Shown here piece by piece: positions 1-8,035 of a stretch of DNA of 64,000 bases (positions are counted from its first letter, which is position 1; every line of letters begins with the position of its first letter). Location of the stretch: the NCBI RefSeq assembly GCF_020169335.1, contig NZ_JAIEZN010000001.1, positions 1,973,805-2,037,804 on the forward strand, given 5' to 3'. The DNA comes from Devosia aquimaris (lineage in GTDB: Bacteria; Pseudomonadota; Alphaproteobacteria; Rhizobiales; Devosiaceae). Both the position numbers and the translations under genes were made by a program. The notes beneath the pieces were generated by a model. It made no database searches and was not told the DNA's origin. It worked only from the letters and a program-made list of their open reading frames with translations.

Positions 1-1076
1 AGGTGCAGCCCTATGGCGTCTATCCCGCCTCAAAGGCCGCCGGCGATGCCATGGCCCTCAGCTTTGACCGCATGGCCCAGGCGCTCAATGTCACGTCCGA
101 CTGGATCCATTTCGGTCCCTCGGCCTCCGCCAACACCTATGTGCTGGCCCAGGCCTTCGGCGGCTGGCTCAAGCCGGGCGATGCCATCATCGTCACCAAT
201 CAGGATCACGAGGCCAATTCCGGCAATTGGCGCCGTCTTGCCCGCCTCGGCATCGAGGTGCGCGAATGGGGCGTTGATCCGCAGACCGGGCGCCTTGCCC
301 TGGCCGATCTGGATAAGCTGCTCGACGCCAAGGTGCGCCTCGTGGCCGCGCCGCACTGCTCCAACATTGCTGGCGAGATTAACGACGTCGCCGCCATTTC
401 CGCCCGGGCCCATGCCGTTGGCGCTGTCACCGCCATCGATGGCGTCAGCTATGCCCCCCATGGCCTGCCCGACCTCGCTGCCCTGGGCGCCGACATCTAT
501 TTCTTCTCCGCCTACAAGGTCTACGGTCCCCACCAGGGCGTGCTGGCCATTCGCCCCGAGCTGGCGCTGGCCCTGCCCAACCAGGGCCACTACTTCAATG
601 ACTCCAAGCCGCGCTACCGCCTGACTCCGGCGGGCCCCGACCACGCCCAGATCGCCGCATCCTCGGGCATTGTCGACTATCTCGAGATCATCGCCGACCT
701 CGCCCCCGCCTCCATCACCGGCCCCGATGCTTTCCGCCGCGCCAATGCCGCCATGCGCGCGCAGGAGACGGCGCTGGCCATGCCGCTGCTTGACTACCTG
801 CGCGGCCGCAACAGTGTCCGCCTCATCGGCCCCGATGATCCGGCCGTCCGGGCCCCCACCATTGCGCTGGCCCTCTCCGAGCCCGGTGCCGTCGTCGCCG
901 CGCGCCTGGCCCATCACGGCGTCATGGCTGCCGGTGGCCACTTCTATGCCCAGCGCCTGCTCGAAGCCGTTGGCATCGACCCCAACCACGGCGTCCTCCG
1001 CCTCTCCTTCGTGCACTACACCACACCCGAGGAAATCACCCAGCTCATCGCCGCGCTGGATGCAGAGCTGAAATAG
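1..1076 (+). CDS. Class V aminotransferase, cysteine desulfurase-like (5' partial)
   Basis: PLP-dependent fold-type I enzyme related to NifS/SufS-like cysteine desulfurases. The reading frame is open from the window edge (codons begin at base 3), so the N-terminus is missing and the apparent GTG at base 3 is not taken as a start. The PLP lysine is visible in FFSAYKVYGPH (about residue 172 of the visible part), preceded by the cofactor-binding aspartate in AIDGVSY. HFGPSASANTYVLAQ contributes to the phosphate-binding region and NQDHEANSGNW is typical of the cysteine desulfurase-like (VC1184-type) subgroup. No clear Cys-containing active-site loop is visible, so true desulfurase activity is uncertain. 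It lies alone, 108 bases upstream of a DMT exporter on the same strand. Confidence 0.88.
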   Translation, partial: VQPYGVYPASKAAGDAMALSFDRMAQALNVTSDWIHFGPSASANTYVLAQAFGGWLKPGDAIIVTNQDHEANSGNWRRLARLGIEVREWGVDPQTGRLALADLDKLLDAKVRLVAAPHCSNIAGEINDVAAISARAHAVGAVTAIDGVSYAPHGLPDLAALGADIYFFSAYKVYGPHQGVLAIRPELALALPNQGHYFNDSKPRYRLTPAGPDHAQIAASSGIVDYLEIIADLAPASITGPDAFRRANAAMRAQETALAMPLLDYLRGRNSVRLIGPDDPAVRAPTIALALSEPGAVVAARLAHHGVMAAGGHFYAQRLLEAVGIDPNHGVLRLSFVHYTTPEEITQLIAALDAELK

Positions 1077-1184
1077 CCCGGCCGCTCCGGCCCGCGCCAA
1101 CCGTCTGCAAACTCCCCTCGTCCCGCCTCACACAGGGGCGGGACACGACAAGCAATTTCGCCTGCAACCCCCGAGTCCCTTCCC

Positions 1185-2090
1185 ATGTCCCGCCCCCTCG
1201 CCACCCTGATGCTTCTGGCCTGCACCATGCTGTGGGGACTGGCCTTTATCGCGCAGAAGTCGGCCATGGACTCCATGGGCCCGCTCACCTTCTCCGGCCT
1301 GCGCTATCTCCTGGGGGGCCTGGCCGTCCTGCCGCTCGCCCTGCTCGAGCGTCGCCGCCGCCCCGCGCCACTCACCCCGCAGCATTGGCTCATGATCGGC
1401 GCGGTGAGCCTGGTCTTCTTCCTCGGCTCCTGGATGCAGCAGGTCGGCCTGATCACAACCAGCGTCACCAATGCCGGCTTCCTCACCGGGCTCTACGTCT
1501 TCTTCGTGCCCTTCCTGGGCTTCCTGCTCTTCCGCACCCGCCCCCATCCCATCATCTATGCCTGCGTGCCGCTGGCCCTTTTGGGCATCTATTTCCTCAA
1601 TGGCGGCGGGCTGGCGAGCTTCAATTCCGGTGATCTGATCGTTGTCGGCAGCGCCGTGTTCTGGGCGCTGCATGTGATCCTGCTCGGGCGCACCGCCCAG
1701 GCCACAGGCCTGCCCATCTTTGTGTCGTCGCTGAGTTTTCTGATTGCCGGCGCCGCCGCGACCAGCCTGGCCTTCGTGTTCGAGCAGCCCGACTTCTCGG
1801 CCGTCCAGTCCGGCTGGATGGAGCTGGCCTATACGGGCCTGCTCTCCACTGCCGTGGCCTTCACCTTCCAGGCCATCGGCCAGCAATATGTGCCGCCCGC
1901 CAATGCCGCCATCATCCTCTCGGCCGAGAGCCTGTTCGCCGCCATCGGTGGCGCCATCATCCTGGGCGAACGGCTGCCGCTGGTCGGCTACGCCGGCGCC
2001 ACGCTGATCTTCGTGGCCATCCTCGCCGTCGAGGCCCTGCCCCCGCTCTGGAGCCGCCGCCGCGTCCACGTCCCCCGCACCACCAACTAG
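1185..2090 (+). CDS. DMT superfamily (EamA) transporter
   Basis: Inner-membrane metabolite exporter of the drug/metabolite transporter family, 301 residues. Hydrophobic segments predict ten membrane helices arranged as two EamA repeats (about residues 5-135 and 150-290). The first helix MLWGLAFIAQK and the late segment NAAIILSAESLFAAIGGAI are typical of EamA proteins. The substrate cannot be read from sequence. The start at 1185 puts the first membrane helix right at the N-terminus, as usual; the Shine-Dalgarno sequence is weak. A second, more distant EamA protein lies at 34894-35817. Confidence 0.9.
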   Translation: MSRPLATLMLLACTMLWGLAFIAQKSAMDSMGPLTFSGLRYLLGGLAVLPLALLERRRRPAPLTPQHWLMIGAVSLVFFLGSWMQQVGLITTSVTNAGFLTGLYVFFVPFLGFLLFRTRPHPIIYACVPLALLGIYFLNGGGLASFNSGDLIVVGSAVFWALHVILLGRTAQATGLPIFVSSLSFLIAGAAATSLAFVFEQPDFSAVQSGWMELAYTGLLSTAVAFTFQAIGQQYVPPANAAIILSAESLFAAIGGAIILGERLPLVGYAGATLIFVAILAVEALPPLWSRRRVHVPRTTN

Positions 2091-2129
2091 AGAGGTACAC
2101 CCTTCTCTGGATTTGCGGCTCTTTCGCCT

Positions 2130-2150
2130 CCCTCCCCCTTGAGGGGAGGG
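2130..2150. repeat. Short G/C palindrome, copy 1
   Basis: Perfect inverted repeat: eight-base arms CCCTCCCC (2130-2137) and GGGGAGGG (2143-2150) around CTTGA. The same 21-base palindrome occurs at 11775-11795 and inverted at 11876-11896, with a variant near 5892-5912. It sits in the 216-base gap between two convergent genes, where it could also act as a hairpin that slows transcription. The rest of the gap (2151-2306) shows no gene. Confidence 0.6.
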
Positions 2151-2306
2151 AACGAGGGAGGGGGTCCCTCAGTGGTCCACAGAACCACTCCACCCTGCAC
2201 CTCAAGAGCTTGCACTCGGGCGCGCCGAGGCGCGACCCGGGTGGGGAGGGCGCGATAAAGCCACATCCACTGAACAGGAACCGCCCCAGCACCGCCGGGC
2301 CCGCGT

Positions 2307-2699
2307 CTATTCCGCCATGCGGAACAGCTGATAGGTCTTGCACACCACCAGGAACGCACAGCCCCGCAGCGTGATCTGGTCGTCGCTCACCTGCGTGATC
2401 GTCCCCGCCGCCTTCTGCCCATAGATATGCAAATCGCCCTTCCACTGGTTTGGCCCGGTGGGCGCCGCATGGTCGATCAGCAGCGTATTGAGATAGGGCA
2501 GGTTTTCCGGGCTGTCCGCGCCATTGCCCAGCCACACCAGCGTGCCGCACAGTGCCGTACCCTGGTCGCCGCACAACTCCACCTTGTAGCGGGAGTCCCG
2601 CATCTCGATTTCCCACAGCCCTTCGGGCGACGCTTCTGCCGCGCTCCCCGCCAGCACCAGCATGGCCGCAAGGCTGCCCATGATGCGCCGCAGGGTCAT
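2307..2699 (-). CDS. DUF2147 family secreted protein (second of tandem pair)
   Basis: 130-residue exported protein of the DUF2147 family, whose biochemical role is not established; members bind or respond to envelope conditions. A signal peptide is clear (MTLRRIMGSLAAMLVLAGSA then AEAS). The family pattern follows: PEGLWEIE, the cysteines in ELCGDQGTALCGTLVWL, and a C-terminal pair in CAFLVVCKTYQLF. Start chosen at 2699 because its ATG overlaps the stop of the upstream paralogue as ATGA (2696-2699), which indicates translational coupling, and because a signal peptide begins there. The reading frame stays open further upstream, but that part is the shadow of the neighbour. Confidence 0.85.
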   Translation of the reverse strand: MTLRRIMGSLAAMLVLAGSAAEASPEGLWEIEMRDSRYKVELCGDQGTALCGTLVWLGNGADSPENLPYLNTLLIDHAAPTGPNQWKGDLHIYGQKAAGTITQVSDDQITLRGCAFLVVCKTYQLFRMAE

Positions 2700-3088
2700 G
2701 GCGTGTACCGGAACATCTCGTAGCTCTTGCAGACCACAAGGAACGCGCAGGCCTGCAGCGTCATCTGCGTCTCGCTGCGCTGGGTGATCGTGCCGGTGAT
2801 ATTCTGCCCGAACAGTTTCATCTGGCCCTTCCAGCGGTTGCTGCCCGCCGCCTTGAGCCCGTTGGTCACCGGGGCATTGAGATACGGCTGGTACTGCTTG
2901 TTGTAGTCGGCGTCCGACAGCCACACCAGCGCCCCACACAATTGTGTGCCGTCGCCACACAGCGCCAGCTGCAGGCGCGTGTCGCGGCTGTCCAGCTCCC
3001 ACACGCCGTCTGGCCCGGCCAATGCCGCCCCGGCGCTGCCCGTCAGCATCAACAGCCCCATGGCCAGCCCAAGCGTCTTGCGTACCAA
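2696..3088 (-). CDS. DUF2147 family secreted protein (first of tandem pair)
   Basis: 130-residue paralogue of the downstream gene and the same length. Signal peptide MVRKTLGLAMGLLMLTGSAG ends near ALA-GPDG. It shares the pattern PDGVWELD, LCGDGTQLCGALVWL and CAFLVVCKSYEMF, so a tandem duplication is the simplest origin. Four cysteines suggest two periplasmic disulfides. It is the first gene of a two-gene minus-strand operon with an ATGA overlap to its partner. Its promoter must lie in 3089-3360, in the same gap as a plus-strand terminator (see 3318-3345). Confidence 0.85.
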   Translation of the reverse strand: MVRKTLGLAMGLLMLTGSAGAALAGPDGVWELDSRDTRLQLALCGDGTQLCGALVWLSDADYNKQYQPYLNAPVTNGLKAAGSNRWKGQMKLFGQNITGTITQRSETQMTLQACAFLVVCKSYEMFRYTP

Positions 3089-3189
3089 CTCTCGTCTCCT
3101 GCGTGCGGCATCAAACCTGTGCCCAACCTGCCGCCCATGACCTGAACCGTGCCTGAACGCACCGTCACGTCCGCGTCATATGCAACCCC

Positions 3190-3345
3190 TAGGGTGCCCT
3201 TGTCCCGGCCCCCGCACGCCCTGGACATGCCGCGCACGGCGTCCCCAACGTAGCGCCCGGCCATTGGGAAGAGCCCGGCCGCCAACCCCGGCTTTTCCGC
3301 CGTTCAGTCGGCATCTCGGCCGCCCTCGTGGCGGCCTCTTTTTTT
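3190..3345 (+). ncRNA. Candidate small RNA ending at an intrinsic terminator
   Basis: The gap 3089-3359 separates two minus-strand genes, yet it contains a strong plus-strand Rho-independent terminator at 3318-3345. No plus-strand gene precedes it closely, so a short plus-strand transcript is implied. A weak promoter-like pair is visible: CTGAAC at 3153-3158 and CATATG at 3177-3182, 18 bases apart, which would start RNA near 3190 and give about 155 bases. I do not recognise the RNA family. The promoter call is weak and the ends are inferred. Confidence 0.3.
3318..3345 (+). terminator. Rho-independent terminator (plus strand)
   Basis: Perfect seven-base stem GGCCGCC (3318-3324) / GGCGGCC (3330-3336) with loop CTCGT, followed by TC and a run of seven T (3339-3345). 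There is no T run in the minus direction, so it terminates plus-strand RNA, although both flanking genes are on the minus strand. Confidence 0.85.
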
Positions 3346-3359
3346 GGCCCGGCGCGCTC

Positions 3360-3809
3360 TCAGTCCCGTTCCATCACAATGGTGCGCACCAGCATGCCCA
3401 TCTCGCTGTCGTCATGCTCATCGATCTCAACCCAGCCCCTTGCCGCGTAGAAATCACGCGCCCGCACATTGAACGCCCGCACCTCCAGCTGCCGCGCCCC
3501 CGCCGCCTCGGCCGCCTCCATCAGCGCCCGGCCCACCCCCGAGCCAATGGCCCAGCTGTCGACGTGAATGGCATGCAGCCAGGCGCCGTCCAGGTGATAC
3601 ATGCCCACCACCACGCCACCGCGTTCGGCCACCGTAAGCTGGCTGACAAAACCGTCCACATAGCCGACCACCGGCTGCTCGGCCTGATATCGCGCCACGG
3701 CGCCGGCATCCACATGCGGCGCCCAATGCGTCCGCCACGACCGGTCCAGCAGGTGCTTGAGGGCTTCGGCATCGGTCAGCTGCGCCGGGCGGATGGTGAT
3801 CTCGGTCAT
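3360..3809 (-). CDS. GNAT family N-acetyltransferase
   Basis: 149-residue acetyl-CoA-dependent acetyltransferase of unknown substrate. The GNAT fold is shown by the N-terminal strand TEITIRPAQLTDAEALKHLL, the core strand GAWLHAIHVDS, the acetyl-CoA pyrophosphate loop WAIGSGVGRALM (motif A), and the C-terminal strand-helix EVRAFNVRARDFYAARGWVE. Start set at 3809 (MTEITIRP), where the GNAT domain begins; the frame is open to 3854 but those residues do not fit the family. It is a single gene, with its 3' end next to the plus-oriented terminator at 3318-3345. Confidence 0.85.
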   Translation of the reverse strand: MTEITIRPAQLTDAEALKHLLDRSWRTHWAPHVDAGAVARYQAEQPVVGYVDGFVSQLTVAERGGVVVGMYHLDGAWLHAIHVDSWAIGSGVGRALMEAAEAAGARQLEVRAFNVRARDFYAARGWVEIDEHDDSEMGMLVRTIVMERD

Positions 3810-3920
3810 TGAGGCCTCGCAATGAACTGTTGATGTTTGCCCTGCCCGCTTCATGCCGGCCCCGGCACGGTCTATTGCCTAAGGCCACATTGCCGCAACC
3901 CGCGAGATCCGCGTCCACCC

Positions 3921-4520
3921 ATGGCCAAGCTCTATTTTTCCTACGCGGCGATGAATGCCGGCAAGTCCACCCTGCTGCTGCAGGCGGCCTATAACTATCG
4001 CGAGCGCGGCATGCGGCCCCTGCTCTATACCTGCGCCGCCTATGCCGGTGGCGGCCCCGGCATCATCAGCTCGCGCCTGGGCATTTCCGAGCCCGCCGAG
4101 CTCTATGACGAGGGCGATGACCTGTTCCATCGCATCCGCGACCATACCGACGAGGCCAAGGTCGATTGCGTCTTCCTCGATGAGGTGCAGTGCCTGACGC
4201 GCGAGCAGGTCTGGCAGCTCGCCCGCGTCGCCGACCGGCTCCGCATCCCCGTCATGTGCTACGGCCTGCGCACCGATTTCCTGGGCCGTCCCTTCGAGGC
4301 CTCGGCCGAGCTGCTGGCCATTGCCGATGTGCTGCGCGAGATCCGCACCATCTGCCATTGCGGTGCCAAGGCCACCATGGTGGTGCGCCGTGATGCCAAT
4401 GGACGGGTGCAGACCGCGGGCAATACAATCGCGCCCGAAAAGGCCGACTATGTCTCGCTGTGCCGCAAGCATTGGGAAGAGGCCTTTGGCCGCTGGCCCG
4501 CGAAAGGACCCACATCATGA
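3921..4520 (+). CDS. tdk: Thymidine kinase
   Basis: Type II thymidine kinase, 199 residues, which phosphorylates thymidine with ATP in the salvage pathway. The P-loop is at the N-terminus (YAAMNAGKST, residues 8-17), with the Walker B/catalytic acid in VFLDEVQCL and the base-recognition segment CYGLRTDFLGRPFEAS. The zinc site is ICHCGAK plus SLCRKHW near the C-terminus. Start chosen at 3921 (MAKLYFSY), where all type II enzymes begin; the frame extends upstream to 3837 without homology. The stop overlaps the next start as ATGA (4517-4520), so the thioesterase downstream is probably coupled. Confidence 0.96.
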   Translation: MAKLYFSYAAMNAGKSTLLLQAAYNYRERGMRPLLYTCAAYAGGGPGIISSRLGISEPAELYDEGDDLFHRIRDHTDEAKVDCVFLDEVQCLTREQVWQLARVADRLRIPVMCYGLRTDFLGRPFEASAELLAIADVLREIRTICHCGAKATMVVRRDANGRVQTAGNTIAPEKADYVSLCRKHWEEAFGRWPAKGPTS

Positions 4521-4912
4521 CCACCCCTGCCGACCCCGGTGCCGAGCCCAAGGGCAGCCTCACCATCCGCACGCTGGCCATGCCGGCCGATACCAATCCG
4601 GCCGGCGACATCTTCGGCGGCTGGGTGATGAGCCAGATGGATATTGCCGGCGCCATCGCCGCCGTCGAGCGCAGCCGCGGCCGTGTGGTCACCGTCGCGG
4701 TGGAAGCCATGACCTTCATCGCCCCGGTCAAGGTCGGCGATATCCTGTGCATCTACACCACCGTCGAGCGCGTCGGCACCACCTCGATCACCATCTCCAT
4801 GGAGGCCTGGGCCCGCCGCAACCGCATCTCCGACCGGGTCAAGGTCACCGACGGCCGCTTTGTCTATGTCGCGCTCACCGACGATGGTCAGAAGCGCCCC
4901 ATTCAAGCGTGA
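4517..4912 (+). CDS. Acyl-CoA thioesterase, YciA type (hotdog fold)
   Basis: 131-residue single hotdog-domain acyl-CoA thioesterase, which hydrolyses acyl-CoA to free acid and CoA. The YciA/cytosolic acyl-CoA hydrolase signature is present: RTLAMPADTNPAGDIFGGW with the catalytic Asp in GDIFGG, then VTVAVEAMTFIAPVKVGD and VALTDDGQKRP. Start at 4517 overlaps the tdk stop by four bases (ATGA). In-frame codons run upstream to 4460 but lie inside tdk and lack homology. It is the last gene of a two-gene unit. Confidence 0.93.
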   Translation: MTTPADPGAEPKGSLTIRTLAMPADTNPAGDIFGGWVMSQMDIAGAIAAVERSRGRVVTVAVEAMTFIAPVKVGDILCIYTTVERVGTTSITISMEAWARRNRISDRVKVTDGRFVYVALTDDGQKRPIQA

Positions 4913-5086
4913 TCGGCCACGCCCTTTCCGTTCAGCCAGCGTTCAGCTAGCCTGTGGTCAAACAGGGACATAACAGGAAGCGGGCGGGAACTTTTCCGGC
5001 CCAGAGACGTTACTTCGTCGAATAATAAACACCGCACGCACCCGGTCCCGCGGCTGGAGATGCTGCGCATAAGCGGAGACTCCACG

Positions 5087-5740
5087 ATGAATCGCAAGAC
5101 GCGCAAGACCCTGATCAACATTGCCACCGGCGTTGCCGTGGCCACCACGGCCGCCATTGTCTTCCTGCCCGCCGCCAATGCGGCGCCCGGCGTGGTGACC
5201 AGCAATGTCAACCTGCGCTCGGGTCCGGGCACCAATTATGGCGTCATCGGCACCGTCCGCCGCGGCGAACAGGTCGATGTGCAGCAGTGCCAGGGCTCCT
5301 GGTGCTATATCATCAAGTCCGGCCCCGACGGCTGGGTCTCGGCCAACTATCTCAGCGCCGGTGGTTCGCCTGTGAACCCCAGCCAGCCCAGCATTTCCTT
5401 CGGCTTCAACATCGGCGGCGGCAATGGCCCCTCGGTCAGCATCGGCGTGGGCAACCAGCCCGGCACCCAGCGTCCGCCGATCATCGTCGAGCCCAGCTAT
5501 GGCGAGGTCTGCTTCTTTGACCGCACCCGCCAGCGCGGCGACAGCTTCTGCCTGGAAGCCGGCGACAGCACCCGCGACCTGCGCAGCTGGACCGACCGCA
5601 TCTCCTCGATTTCCAACCCCGATGGTCTGGAAGTCCAGGTCTGCGCCGAAACCAACTATCGCGACTGCCGCACCTACACCACCAGCGCCTCTTCGCTGGG
5701 CGATTTCGACGACTACATCGCCTCGGTCCGCGTCCGCTAA
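5087..5740 (+). CDS. Secreted SH3-domain protein with crystallin-like C-terminal domain
   Basis: 217-residue exported protein. The N-terminal hydrophobic segment (about residues 10-32, ending FLPAANA) is a signal peptide. A bacterial SH3 (SH3_3) domain follows at about 34-92, with the motif NVNLRSGPGTNYGVIG, QQCQGSWCYI and GPDGWVSANYL. A Gly/Pro/Ser-rich linker then leads to a domain (about 140-217) with paired Cys and the pattern VCFFDRTRQRGDSFC, resembling beta/gamma-crystallin or peptidase inhibitor I36 proteins. Such SH3 domains often bind cell wall material. Start at 5087 follows GCGGAG at 5072-5077. The SH3 domain is closely similar to that of 33913-34365. A terminator follows at 5768. 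Confidence 0.88.
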   Translation: MNRKTRKTLINIATGVAVATTAAIVFLPAANAAPGVVTSNVNLRSGPGTNYGVIGTVRRGEQVDVQQCQGSWCYIIKSGPDGWVSANYLSAGGSPVNPSQPSISFGFNIGGGNGPSVSIGVGNQPGTQRPPIIVEPSYGEVCFFDRTRQRGDSFCLEAGDSTRDLRSWTDRISSISNPDGLEVQVCAETNYRDCRTYTTSASSLGDFDDYIASVRVR

Positions 5741-5767
5741 TCCCGCCGCGATCGAAGCACTCCATCA

Positions 5768-5798
5768 GGCGTCCGCTCCCGCGGGCGCCTTTTTGTTT
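5768..5798 (+). terminator. Rho-independent terminator
   Basis: Stem GGCGTCCGC (5768-5776) / GCGGGCGCC (5781-5789), nine pairs with one G-U, loop TCCC, followed by TTTTTGTTT. It lies 28 bases after the SH3 gene stop and is its natural terminator. Confidence 0.88.
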
Positions 5799-5981
5799 GG
5801 CTCTGAGCTGACGCAGACACCCACCTGTCCTCCCCCTGAATGGGAACGGATCCGTCTTGTGGCTGGGGCAAGGTCCCAAAAACCCCGATGCGCCCTCCCC
5901 CTTCAGGGGGCGGGTGGGGAAAGAGAACCGGACATTTGCCCGTCCCCTCCCCTGTCTCCCCCCCTGCCCCTGTCTCTCCGC

Positions 5982-6060
5982 CGTCATCACCCGGCTTGTC
6001 CGGGTGATCCACCTGCCCGCCGCTGAACCTGGATTGCCCGGACAAGCCGGGCAATGACGG
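5982..6060. repeat. Extragenic palindromic repeat, copy A
   Basis: Two outward-related halves: 5982-6010 contains CACCCGGCTTGTCCGGGTG, itself a hairpin, and 6031-6060 contains GCCCGGACAAGCCGGGC, another hairpin; the halves are also inverted relative to each other (CGTCAT... and ...ATGACGG). A second copy is at 6759-6837. It lies in a gene-free stretch (5800-6253) that otherwise holds only C-rich sequence and a variant of the CCCTCCCC palindrome near 5892-5912. It resembles the short palindromic elements common between genes of Hyphomicrobiales. Confidence 0.8.
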
Positions 6061-6273
6061 GGCGCGCGGAGACAATGCGATGGGAGGGCACAGCGTGGAC
6101 TATCGCAGGATCGACACCCCCACCCCGACCCTCCGCCAACGTGATGGAAAGACCACCGCTCCCCCCAAACACCAACGCCGCCCCCAGGGGAGCGGCGCTT
6201 GCGTCGGCACAAAAGCCAGGGGCCACCGCGTTGTTCACGCGATGGCCCCCGAAAGTCTTTAGTCTGTGAAAGA

Positions 6274-6486
6274 CTAGAGCAGGGTCAGGTTCGTGGCCGA
6301 AACCTTGCCGTCGCGGCCGGTCTCGAGCTCATAGGTGACCTTGTCGTTCTCATACAGGCCCTGGAGGCCCGAACGCTGCACAGCCGAAACGTGCACGAAA
6401 GCGTCCTTGCCGCCGTCTTCGGGCGAAATGAAGCCGAAGCCCTTGGTGGCGTTGAAGAACTTGACGGTACCGGTGATGGTGGACAT
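6274..6486 (-). CDS. Cold-shock protein, CspA family
   Basis: 70-residue single cold-shock domain that binds single-stranded nucleic acids. RNP1 is KGFGFISPE and RNP2 is DAFVHVSAV; the start MSTITGTVKFFNATKGFG is canonical, so 6486 is chosen although the frame is open to 6588. The upstream 100-150 bases probably form a structured 5' leader, as in other csp genes, but I cannot show a thermosensor from sequence alone. A seven-base inverted repeat AGTCTTT/AAAGACT at 6254-6275 overlaps the stop codon and could form a weak 3' hairpin on the transcript. Upstream, 6487-7044 holds no gene: it contains this leader and the repeat at 6759-6837. Confidence 0.95.
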   Translation of the reverse strand: MSTITGTVKFFNATKGFGFISPEDGGKDAFVHVSAVQRSGLQGLYENDKVTYELETGRDGKVSATNLTLL

Positions 6487-6758
6487 GTGTTTATCCTGAT
6501 AGTGGCTCGTGTCGCATGCGGACGAGCGGTTGTCCGGTAGCGGTATGCCATCCGGAAAGCACGTTCGCACGAGAGAGAGGGTAGCCACGACCGGCGAACC
6601 GGGATCAGGGCAGCCGACTTAGGCTGAAAACGTTACCCCTTGTCGCAGCTATTGCCCCAACATGCAAGGCACAATCCCCATGCCGTCCTGGAAGGGCCTT
6701 TGCGGCCCCCCGCGCTGACCCCAACGCCCCACCCGGAATCTTGCCCCCATCTCTCCCC

Positions 6759-6837
6759 CGTCATCACCCGGCTTGTCCGGGTGATCCATGACCCCGGCGC
6801 CAGAGCCGGATTGTCCGGACAAGCCGGGCCATGACGG
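6759..6837. repeat. Extragenic palindromic repeat, copy B
   Basis: Second copy of the element at 5982-6060 in the same orientation: half one (6759-6787) is identical to copy A, and half two (6808-6837) differs at only a few bases (GTCCGGACAAGCCGGGCC). The spacer between halves is unrelated apart from its length of 20 bases. The two copies flank the cold-shock gene. The remainder of the gap 6487-7044 shows no gene. Confidence 0.8.
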
Positions 6838-7044
6838 GCTCTGCGCCGGAAAGGGAGCGACGCACGCCGCAGTGGAAGCGGGCGGCACCACGCATCTGGG
6901 CGAGGGCAAACGGGTAGAAAAAACCAGGACCCCGCCCCCAATCCCCCCACTGGCGCAACTTGCCGTTCCGCAATAATCTCGCCGCCGCGCGGCCCCATGG
7001 CCATTGGGGGACTTTGGCGGGGCCGTGCTGGAGGGAACCATTTC

Positions 7045-7419
7045 ATGCCGAAGATTTCAGAATACTATTTCCGCACCGCCATCATCTTCCTGATCGCCGG
7101 GATTGCCCTGGGCCTGCACATGTCCATCTCGGGCAATCACACTGTCATCGGCGCGCACGCCCATATCAACCTGCTCGGCTGGGTCACCAGCGCCCTGTTC
7201 GGCGGCTATTTTGCGCTCAATCCGGCCAAGGCCGCCGGCCGCCTGCCCATGATCCAGTATGGCATCTATGTGCTGGGCGTCGCCATCATGGGCGTCTCGC
7301 TCTATCTGCTGCTCGCCGGCAATCCCGCCGTCGAGCCCGTCGTCGCCGCCAGCTCGCTGGTCACCTTCCTGGGCGTGCTTATCTTCGCCTGGATTGTCTT
7401 CACCCCGGCGCGCCCCTGA
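7045..7419 (+). CDS. Small membrane protein with heme-copper-oxidase-like HAH motif
   Basis: 124-residue protein with about four predicted membrane helices (residues 8-27, 37-58, 67-90, 97-120). The segment GAHAHINLLGWVTSALFGGY resembles helix motifs of cbb3/NorB-type oxidase subunit I and NnrS proteins, where the histidines bind metal or heme, but the protein is far too short to be an oxidase subunit. Start at 7045 (MPKISEYYFR) follows GGAGGGAAC at 7030. The frame is open upstream to 6997 without family support. The function is not known, and the heme link is inference from one motif. Confidence 0.78.
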   Translation: MPKISEYYFRTAIIFLIAGIALGLHMSISGNHTVIGAHAHINLLGWVTSALFGGYFALNPAKAAGRLPMIQYGIYVLGVAIMGVSLYLLLAGNPAVEPVVAASSLVTFLGVLIFAWIVFTPARP

Positions 7420-7465
7420 CCCAGACCAGTAGGCCGGGGAGGACATAAGGCCTCTCCGGCTGCCC

Positions 7466-8035
7466 ATGCCCATGAGCACGACGATCCGCCCCCACATCCG
7501 CGCCGACGCCGACGCTGTCGCCGACATTCTCGCCGCCGGCTGGCAGGCCGCCTATGCCGGCTTCATGCCACAGGCGCTGCTCGCCCCGCGCATCGATCCC
7601 ACGCGCCGCCGCGCCGAAATCGCCGCCTGGTTCAATGATTTCGACACCGAGATCGAGCACCTGCTCGTCGCAGAATCCACCCCCGGCGCCATCGCCGGCT
7701 TTGTCCACATCGTGCGCGAGGACAAGGCTGATCTGGGCGCCGCCGCCCATATCAACCTGCTCTATGTCGATCCTGCCCGCTTCGGGCGCGGCATCGGCAC
7801 CACGCTGATGGCCGCTGCGGCCGACTGGCTCGCCGCCCGCACCAGCGGCGCCGTGGTGCTCTCGGCCTATGCCGACAATCCCTATCGCGCCTTCTATGCC
7901 CGGCTCGGCGGCACGGTGGTGCTGCAAAAGACCATCGATTTCGATGGCCATGCCCTGGCCAGCATCTACTACCACTGGCCCAGTCCGCAGGCGCTCCGCG
8001 CCGCCATCGACTCTAGCCGATCGACAGCCGGCTGA
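7466..8035 (+). CDS. GNAT family N-acetyltransferase
   Basis: 189-residue acetyltransferase of unknown substrate. The family pattern is clear: TIRPHIRADADAVADILAAG at the N-terminus, core strand INLLYVDPA followed by the acetyl-CoA loop RFGRGIGTTLM, and the C-terminal YADNPYRAFYARLGG. Two in-frame starts are possible (7466 and 7472), both without a strong Shine-Dalgarno; the choice does not affect the domain. The last 15 residues (SSRSTAG end) extend past the usual domain. It is transcribed alone, convergent with the next gene; the 126 bases to 8161 contain no gene. Confidence 0.88.
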   Translation: MPMSTTIRPHIRADADAVADILAAGWQAAYAGFMPQALLAPRIDPTRRRAEIAAWFNDFDTEIEHLLVAESTPGAIAGFVHIVREDKADLGAAAHINLLYVDPARFGRGIGTTLMAAAADWLAARTSGAVVLSAYADNPYRAFYARLGGTVVLQKTIDFDGHALASIYYHWPSPQALRAAIDSSRSTAG

